Shown piece by piece: positions 5,456 through 11,157 of a stretch of 11,157 nt of DNA (position 1 is the first letter of the stretch; each line of letters starts with the position of its first letter). A program made the translations under genes and the position numbers. Origin of the DNA: CAZTLI01 sp964614375 (lineage in GTDB: Bacteria > Chloroflexota > Anaerolineae > Aggregatilineales > Phototrophicaceae); contig CAZTLI010000154.1 of the NCBI GenBank assembly GCA_964614375.1, positions 1-11,157 of the forward strand. Direction: 5' to 3'. The notes below the pieces were generated by a model. That model was not told where the DNA came from and did not search any database. It saw only the letters and a program-made list of their open reading frames with translations.

Positions 5456-8400
5456 TCAAAAGTCATCATCATCATCCAGAAAGTCGGGATCGAACTCATC
5501 AAACGCTTCAAAATCGTCCAGACTATCGAAGCCGTTCATATCATCGTCGTCATAATCATCGAGGTCTAATCCGTCACTATCGCCGAAATCATCGTCAAAA
5601 TCGTTCAACCAATCGGCTGAAACCGCCTGGGCGACGGCCTCTCCGCCACCGGGCAGATTGGGTGGGGGCGCGGTCGGGGCGCGCAGCCACAATGGGTCTT
5701 GCGAGAAGACAAAGCGCCGCCGTGACCGAATAGGCGTCATGCCGCCGGTTTCTTCATCGACAATATCCAGCAGCCACGCAAATTCACCCGCTGCATTCGG
5801 TGGACGGCGATGCCCGCCATCATCCGTGAGATAGGCTTGTTCAACGGGCGCGTCTTCTTCGGCTTCATAATCCAAATCGAGTCCGGGCACCATTGCATTC
5901 AGCCAGTCGGGGGCATTGCCAGCAGCGACGGGCGCGATTTCTTCACTGTCGAGCGCGTCGTCTTCCTCATAGTCACCATACTCAACCGACTCGATGGCAG
6001 CGGCGGGCGCTTCATCGGCATCGCCAAAGTCCAACCCTTCATCGAGCAACCAGTCGGGCACGTCTTGATTGGCGGTAGACGACAACACCGGCGTGGCGGC
6101 TTCGGGTTCATCGTCTTCAACCTCGGCCCCAATCGCATTCAACCAGTCGGGGACATCGGCAGCGACGGCTTCTTCTTCAACTTCTGCCGCTTCGCCAATT
6201 TCAGCATCCCAATCGAAGCCCTCGCTCACGACTTCGGCTTCTTCTTCGTCTTCATAGTCGTCTTCAAGGTTGAAATCGTCGTCACCTGCTTCTTCTGCAA
6301 CTATCGGCGCAGAATCGGACAGCCAATCGGGGACATCGGCGACGGCTTCTTCATCTTCGGCTTCTTCAGCGTCCCACTCAAAGCCCTCGCTCACGACTTC
6401 GGCTTCTTCTTCGTCTTCATAGTCATCTTCATAGTCGTCTTCAAGGTCGAAATCGTCGTCGCCCGCTTCTTCTGCAACTATCGGCGCAGAAGCGGACAGC
6501 CAGGCGGGGACATCGGCGACGGCTTCTTCATCTTCGGCTTCTTCAGCGCCCCAATCCAGGCCCTCGCTCACGACTTCGGCTTCTTCTTCGGCTTCATAGT
6601 CGTCTTCAAGCTCGAAATCGTCGTCGCCTTCGTCTACCATCATCGGGGCGGCGTCGGACAGCCAATCGGGGACATCGGCGCTGGTGACGACGGCTTCTTC
6701 ATCTTCGTCTTCGTCGTCGCCATCCCAATCCAGACTCTCACCGATAGATTCGGCTTCCTCTTCGACTTCATCAACCCAATCGAAGCCATCACCTTCCGCC
6801 GCTTCAGTTTCCATCACAGGCGCGGCCCCCGCTAACCAATCGGGCGCATCAATTTCCAGGTCTTCGTCAGTTTCGGCTAATTCATCATCCCACTCAAAAC
6901 CTGAATCTGCTGCTGCGACAACCCCAACAGGTTCATCTTCGTCGTCTTCGACCCAATCGAAGCCATCCTCATCTTCAGTTTCGACTGCCATCGCGGGCGC
7001 GGCATCGGTCAGCCAATCGGGGGTATCGTCCTCGAAGGCCATGTCATCATCGTGTTCATCGCCAGATTCACTCAACCAGTCGGGCATGGCATCCACGGCT
7101 TCATCGTCGTCCAATTCCACCTCTGCCAACCAGCCGGGGACATCTTCATCGGCGGTTTCGTCGATTGCTGCCATAGACGCGGCTTTACCGAAGGTCATTT
7201 CATCGGCGGCTTCTTCCTCGTCTAACCAATCCGATTCATCGTCGGCGGCTTGTACGGCATCGGCATCATAACCGCCCACATCCGACAACCATGATGGCGC
7301 GGCGATGTCGTCCTCATCCTCGTCGATTTGAATTTCACCGGTTTCGGTGAGCCAATTGGTGGTTCTGGCGGCGGGAATGACGGGTTCTTCATCTTCTGTT
7401 TCTGTATCGCCCATTAACCAGTCGGGTGACTCTTCATCCAACTCGTCGGCTTCGAGGTCGTCTTGCCAGTTGAAGGCCGCGCCATCGTCAATAGCGGGCA
7501 GTTCACCCGTATCGCCCGACGATGGCAGCGCGTCGCCAGTTAATTCGTCTTCATCGCTCATCCAGTCCAGCACCGCCTCTTCCTCGTCTTCGTCCATGCT
7601 GAAGAGGCCGCCTGTGTCGCCTGTGCTGGCGGGGGGCAGTTCATCGCCTTCACTCGACCAATCAAAAGAGTCGTCACTATCTAGCCAATCGGACATCGAA
7701 TCACCTTCTGTTTGGGCAGCGATCATCTCATCGTCTTGCAAGACCGCTTCTGTGGCTTCGCGCATCATGTCCTGCGTCATCCACGAGGGCGTGTTTTCTT
7801 CCTCGTCTTCCGCCGACATTTCGACATAATCGGCGAATAGCTCACCCGTATCGCCCATGTTGGGCGCGCGTTCTGACCCGGCGGACATAAATGCTTCGAC
7901 TTCATCTGTCGCTAAGGGTGAACCCGTTTCATCAAAACCGGCCTCATCCGCTTCGCCGCTCCCGGCGCTGGCTTCAAAGGCGGTATCGCGATCCATCCAT
8001 GAGGGGTCTTCGGTGTCGTCGTCATCGCCGAGCCATGCCGCTTCATCCCCCGCGGCAACCCAACCGCTGTCTTCGATGACGGGGGCGTCTTGCTGTGCTG
8101 CGCTATCGCCATTGAACATCCCGGCGATGATTTCGGAGTCAGGTTCGGCGACGTATTCGCCACCGTCTTCTTCCAGCCAGGGTTCATCTTCGTCGCCAAA
8201 CCACTCGACACCATCCCGGACAGTGGATGCTTCGGATGCGCCATATTCAATCACGTTGTCATCTTCGCCAAAGAGGTCGGAAATGACCTGCGATTCGCTG
8301 GTCGAGGTGGTCGATTCAGCGGTATCGAACTGCTGCTGGTTGTCAAACCATTCGGCTTCTTCGGCTTCGACCTCATCATAGGCGGCGTCGGCTTCCATCA

Positions 8401-11157
8401 GGTCTTCGTCGGTGATGGCGGGTTGTTCCCACGTATCGGTAGCGTCGTCCAACCAGTCCTCATCGGAAAGCGTGTCGTCAATTTCGTCTTCATAAAGCTC
8501 CGAAGCAGCGGCTGTACCGAGTGCATAGGCATCGGTGGCGACGGGCGAAAAATCATCTTTCGCCACAAATGCGTCATCGGCGGGCGCGTCATCATCCAGC
8601 CAATCGCCGTCTTCTTCTTCGATTTCTTCATCGCGTATGGCCTGTGATGGGCCAGTATCTTCTTCCATCCAATCTTCGGAATCGGCGTACTTGTCATCCA
8701 TGTCATCGAAGAGGCCGCCGACTCCGGCAGCGGTTTCCCCAACGATGGGTTCGGCGTCGGCTTCTTCTTCTAACCAGTCTTCCGTCTCGGAATCCATCGC
8801 GTCAAAAAGACTCGCGCCTTCATCCACAGCCGTCTCTGCTGCGAAGGTTTCACCGTCTTCGGCGTCTTGCAGCCAGCCTTCGGTTTCGTCATCTATGTCA
8901 TCAAAGAGACCGCCCGCGTCGGCAGCCGCTGCTATTTCAAATGGTTCATCAAATGCGTCTTCATCATCCGCGCCGGCATTGATGGCAGCGAACAAATCGC
9001 CCGTATCATCATTCGGCTCTTCAACGACAGACGCGACAGCAAAGGCTTCGTCGGCTTCTTCTTCGTCCAACCAATCGGGCATTTCGTCATCGGCATCGGC
9101 AGAGGTTTCGCTAACGAATCCCTGTTCGTCGAATTCCTGCTCGTCGAATCCCTGTTCATCGAATCCCTGTTCGTCGAACTCGCCTTCGTCTTCATCCAAC
9201 CATTCCATCGACTCCATCTCGGATTCGGCCTGTTCCATGTCGATGTCATCGGTTTGCGGCGGCTGCCAATCTTCCACTTGCGCTTCGGCGGCGGCAGTCC
9301 CCCAATCAGGCGACTCGTCATCACCCGACAATTGTTCCAGACTCAACATTTCATCCAGCGCGGCGTCATCTGCCAGCCAATCGAGCGAATCGTCGGCTTG
9401 TGGCCGGGCGGTCTCGCGGGGAGGCGCGGGCGCGGCGGGTGCGGGATCGTCATATTCCACACCGCTGGATTTCATCCATGCCATGGGGTCGTCGCCGGCG
9501 GGTTTTTCTTCAACTTCAAAATCATCGTCATCAAACAGGTTGATACCCGCGTCGTCACTTTCGACCTCAACCCCAGCGCGCTTGGCCCAGGCCATCGGGT
9601 CCACATCCCCGGACTGGACTGACACGCTTTCCTCGACGCCAAAGGGATCGGCATCCGTCGCGGCAGGTGCGGAATCGTCATATTCCACACCGCTGGATTT
9701 CATCCACGCCATGGGGTCGGCATAATCGGACGAGGGCATATCCAGCCCGCGCGTTGCGGGAATGGCGTCTTCGGCGGGGGCTTCGTCATCGTCCTGCTGC
9801 AACCACGCCATCGAATCAGCACCCGTTTCAAATTCGTCGCCTGCGACTGCTGCAAAATCGACATCTTCATCGCTCACGGCGTCGGTCTGCGACAAAAATT
9901 CATCGACATCAATATCGTCAATGTCTTCGAGGAAGTCGTCTTCATCGTCGTCATCGGCCTCTAAACTGGACAGCAGACCCGTTAATCCGGTGTGTTTGCT
10001 GGATGCAGCGGGTTCAGCGCCGGGTTCGGCTTCGGCCAGCCAATCGTCATCCGCCGCGAAGTCATCGACATCAATATCGTCCAGAAAATCGTCGTCATCG
10101 CCCATATCGCTATCCAGCGACTCTAATAGTCCGGTGAGGCCGGTTTTTTCTTCGCTGCCCGGTGCGCCCTGTTCGGCGGCATCTTCCAGCCAATCTTCGG
10201 CGGCGTCACTATCAGCGGCGTCAAACAGATCATCGACACTCAAATCGGTGTCGGTGGTTTGCATGATGTCTTCCAGCGACGCGGCGACGGTTTTTTCCGC
10301 GCCTTTTTCGACCATGTGGTCAACTTCATCCAACCATTCAGGCGAGGTATCGTCTGCGGCGTCTAAATCAACAGCGGGGATTTCTTCAGCGGCGGCGTCA
10401 GAAGATGTATCAAATGTATCGAGCCAATCGGGACTCGCCGCTGCCATGCGCTGCTGGGCGATACGGTCATAATCCAACTCTTCGAGCACGACGGCATCAT
10501 CTGGCGCGGGTTGGCCTGTCGCCAATTCACGCGCGAGATAGGGGTTGATGTCTTCGATGCGATTGAGATAACGCTGGGCATCGCTGGGGCGGCGCTCTTG
10601 CAACCACAGCAGCGTCAGGATACGATTGGCCTGTAGGCTATAGGGCAGCGTTTTTAGCACTTCCACAGCGACTTCGGCGGCGTCTACCCGCTTGCCATCT
10701 AACCACAGGGCTTCACTCAATAAAATCAGTAAATCGACGCGCGTCCGTGACCGACTCAGGGTCTGTAAGACGGCTTCGGCAGCGGCTTCATAGTTGCCGT
10801 TGCGTAAATGCTGTTGGGCGACGGCCCCGGCGGTGAGTGGGATGCGCCCGACTTCGGTACCGCGGAATTCGCGGTAATAATCGCGCAGGCGTTCGATAAT
10901 CTGCGAATTAGAGGGTTTCTGGTCGAAGGCGCGCTCGGTGTGCCAGATGGCGAGGTCGGGTTTGCGCGTTTTGGCATAGATCGCGCCCAAACCCGCGTTG
11001 GCAACAAAGTCCAACGGGTACACGCTCAAGACGCGGCGGTACATCTCGCCCGCTTCTTCTAGCTGACCATCGGCGTGCAGGGCGCGACCCAGCAGCCGAT
11101 AAGCCGCGACATTCTTGGGATGATATTGCAAAATGTGTCGGCAGTGGTGAATGACTT
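5456..11157 (-). CDS. Giant acidic TPR protein with more than thirty W-motifs (5' partial)
   Basis: The frame is open to the window edge. The TTG at 11131 is not a credible start, because the upstream codons (VIHHCRHI) continue a TPR helix, so the gene starts outside. Numbering counts that TTG codon as 1 (1,891 residues). Residues 1-200 are TPR-like helical pairs near 7-40, 41-74, 101-133, 134-166 and 167-199, with patterns such as AAYRLLGRAL and QLEEAGEMYRRVL. Residues about 234-1780 are extremely Asp/Glu-rich and dotted with PDWL, PSWM, EDWLEE and DPMAWMK motifs (first at 234), probably disordered. Near 1783-1819 comes a distinct block (FAWLLDIV, then RSRRRFVFSQDPLWLRAP), and the tail ends in DDDDDF. 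There is no membrane segment or enzyme motif. The TPR block and W-motif array resemble a family I recall from Chloroflexota whose role is unknown. A multivalent scaffold is an inference. It is the first gene of a probable two-gene operon. Confidence 0.93.
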   Translation of the reverse strand, partial: VIHHCRHILQYHPKNVAAYRLLGRALHADGQLEEAGEMYRRVLSVYPLDFVANAGLGAIYAKTRKPDLAIWHTERAFDQKPSNSQIIERLRDYYREFRGTEVGRIPLTAGAVAQQHLRNGNYEAAAEAVLQTLSRSRTRVDLLILLSEALWLDGKRVDAAEVAVEVLKTLPYSLQANRILTLLWLQERRPSDAQRYLNRIEDINPYLARELATGQPAPDDAVVLEELDYDRIAQQRMAAASPDWLDTFDTSSDAAAEEIPAVDLDAADDTSPEWLDEVDHMVEKGAEKTVAASLEDIMQTTDTDLSVDDLFDAADSDAAEDWLEDAAEQGAPGSEEKTGLTGLLESLDSDMGDDDDFLDDIDVDDFAADDDWLAEAEPGAEPAASSKHTGLTGLLSSLEADDDDEDDFLEDIDDIDVDEFLSQTDAVSDEDVDFAAVAGDEFETGADSMAWLQQDDDEAPAEDAIPATRGLDMPSSDYADPMAWMKSSGVEYDDSAPAATDADPFGVEESVSVQSGDVDPMAWAKRAGVEVESDDAGINLFDDDDFEVEEKPAGDDPMAWMKSSGVEYDDPAPAAPAPPRETARPQADDSLDWLADDAALDEMLSLEQLSGDDESPDWGTAAAEAQVEDWQPPQTDDIDMEQAESEMESMEWLDEDEGEFDEQGFDEQGFDEQEFDEQGFVSETSADADDEMPDWLDEEEADEAFAVASVVEEPNDDTGDLFAAINAGADDEDAFDEPFEIAAAADAGGLFDDIDDETEGWLQDAEDGETFAAETAVDEGASLFDAMDSETEDWLEEEADAEPIVGETAAGVGGLFDDMDDKYADSEDWMEEDTGPSQAIRDEEIEEEDGDWLDDDAPADDAFVAKDDFSPVATDAYALGTAAASELYEDEIDDTLSDEDWLDDATDTWEQPAITDEDLMEADAAYDEVEAEEAEWFDNQQQFDTAESTTSTSESQVISDLFGEDDNVIEYGASEASTVRDGVEWFGDEDEPWLEEDGGEYVAEPDSEIIAGMFNGDSAAQQDAPVIEDSGWVAAGDEAAWLGDDDDTEDPSWMDRDTAFEASAGSGEADEAGFDETGSPLATDEVEAFMSAGSERAPNMGDTGELFADYVEMSAEDEEENTPSWMTQDMMREATEAVLQDDEMIAAQTEGDSMSDWLDSDDSFDWSSEGDELPPASTGDTGGLFSMDEDEEEAVLDWMSDEDELTGDALPSSGDTGELPAIDDGAAFNWQDDLEADELDEESPDWLMGDTETEDEEPVIPAARTTNWLTETGEIQIDEDEDDIAAPSWLSDVGGYDADAVQAADDESDWLDEEEAADEMTFGKAASMAAIDETADEDVPGWLAEVELDDDEAVDAMPDWLSESGDEHDDDMAFEDDTPDWLTDAAPAMAVETEDEDGFDWVEDDEDEPVGVVAAADSGFEWDDELAETDEDLEIDAPDWLAGAAPVMETEAAEGDGFDWVDEVEEEAESIGESLDWDGDDEDEDEEAVVTSADVPDWLSDAAPMMVDEGDDDFELEDDYEAEEEAEVVSEGLDWGAEEAEDEEAVADVPAWLSASAPIVAEEAGDDDFDLEDDYEDDYEDEEEAEVVSEGFEWDAEEAEDEEAVADVPDWLSDSAPIVAEEAGDDDFNLEDDYEDEEEAEVVSEGFDWDAEIGEAAEVEEEAVAADVPDWLNAIGAEVEDDEPEAATPVLSSTANQDVPDWLLDEGLDFGDADEAPAAAIESVEYGDYEEDDALDSEEIAPVAAGNAPDWLNAMVPGLDLDYEAEEDAPVEQAYLTDDGGHRRPPNAAGEFAWLLDIVDEETGGMTPIRSRRRFVFSQDPLWLRAPTAPPPNLPGGGEAVAQAVSADWLNDFDDDFGDSDGLDLDDYDDDDMNGFDSLDDFEAFDEFDPDFLDDDDDF
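6152..6676 (-). repeat. Three long repeat units of 54-60 codons in the giant acidic gene
   Basis: Units begin at the DVP(D/A)WL codons at 6676, 6514 and 6337, with a fourth start at 6157, giving spacings of 162, 177 and 180 bases, all whole codons. Each unit reads DVPDWLS-x-(A/S)AP, then DDDFxLEDDY, then EEEAEVVSEG and finally a second tryptophan in (F/L)(E/D)W(D/G)AE. The middle unit carries an extra DDYED-type insertion of five residues. DNA similarity between units is high, for example a shared GCCCTCGCTCACGACTTCGG at 6218, 6383 and 6560. Confidence 0.85.
9116..9175 (-). repeat. Four tandem 15-base repeats encoding FDEQ(G/E)
   Basis: Units at 9116-9130, 9131-9145, 9146-9160 and 9161-9175 (plus strand) share GAATCCCTGTTCGTC with at most two changes. 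They encode four FDEQG or FDEQE pentapeptides at residues about 653-672 of the giant acidic protein. The unit keeps the frame and retains one aromatic residue per acidic pentamer. Confidence 0.9.
9433..9719 (-). repeat. 228-base-spaced direct repeat encoding DPMAWMKSSGVEYDD
   Basis: Bases 9433-9491 and 9661-9719 match over 59 bases with three mismatches. Both encode DPMAWMKSSGVEYDD followed by an Ala/Pro stretch. The 228-base offset is 76 codons. A diverged third copy, DPMAWAKRAGVEVESDD, lies between them near 9555-9605. This is a second repeat family in the same gene, distinct from the DVPDWL units. Confidence 0.85.

Noticed and set aside
6152..6676. Regular DNA repeats considered as a CRISPR or satellite array
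   Set aside because: Units are contiguous, lie in an uninterrupted reading frame and vary by whole codons; there is no repeat-spacer alternation.
5810..6835. Plus-strand 341-codon open frame with long Phe/Val/Ile runs resembling a membrane protein
   Set aside because: It is the antisense of GAC/GAA-rich acidic repeats, which read as Val and Phe codons (GTC, TTC) on the other strand. Its apparent repeats mirror those of the real minus-strand gene.
8535..9725. Plus-strand 396-codon Ser-rich open frame, with similar ones at 6684-7271, 7347-7829 and 7857-8381
   Set aside because: The serine runs (TCA, TCG, TCT, TCC) are the complement of Asp/Glu codons read out of phase. There is no ribosome binding site, no recognisable motif, and the opposite strand is clearly coding.
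11129..11131. TTG at 11131 as the start of the giant acidic gene
   Set aside because: The frame stays open to the window edge and the upstream residues (VIHHCRHI) continue a TPR helix, so the true start lies outside.

Overview
The window is from a bacterium, most likely a member of the Chloroflexota (Anaerolineae-like). This assignment is from memory: giant acidic proteins that join a short tetratricopeptide (TPR) block to many 'PDWL' motifs, and membrane-anchored fusions of a solute-binding domain with a von Willebrand A (VWA) domain, both recur in that phylum. No rRNA, tRNA, CRISPR array or transposase was seen. All four well-supported genes lie on the minus strand, so transcription runs from right to left.

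Right to left, 11157-5456 is the 3' part of a very long gene whose start lies beyond the window edge. It encodes about 200 residues of TPR helices, then about 1,650 residues of very acidic, probably disordered protein with more than thirty Trp-Leu/Trp-Met motifs. After a 66-base gap with two competing hairpins comes a second gene (5389-2669) with the reverse order: an acidic W-motif region first and a TPR hairpin last. It contains a recent, nearly perfect 360-base-period internal duplication. The two genes look like one operon and may be the two halves of a single ancestral protein.

A consensus-like promoter overlaps the stop codon of the second gene and drives ndk (2580-2119), a complete nucleoside diphosphate kinase with every catalytic residue in place. 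A terminator-like hairpin lies between this promoter and ndk, so it ends the upstream operon and may also act as an attenuator in the ndk leader.

The ndk-VWA gap (2118-1935) holds a weak promoter candidate, an inverted repeat and a four-copy 8-base tandem repeat just before the ribosome binding site. The gene at 1934-180 encodes a membrane-anchored solute-binding/VWA fusion. The last 179 bases hold two hairpins with U-tracts pointing in opposite directions and, at the very edge, a possible beginning of another minus-strand gene.

The most interesting content is the acidic W-motif gene pair: its repeats are still duplicating in frame at several scales (15, 18, about 165-180, 228 and 360 bases). 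The rest appears ordinary.
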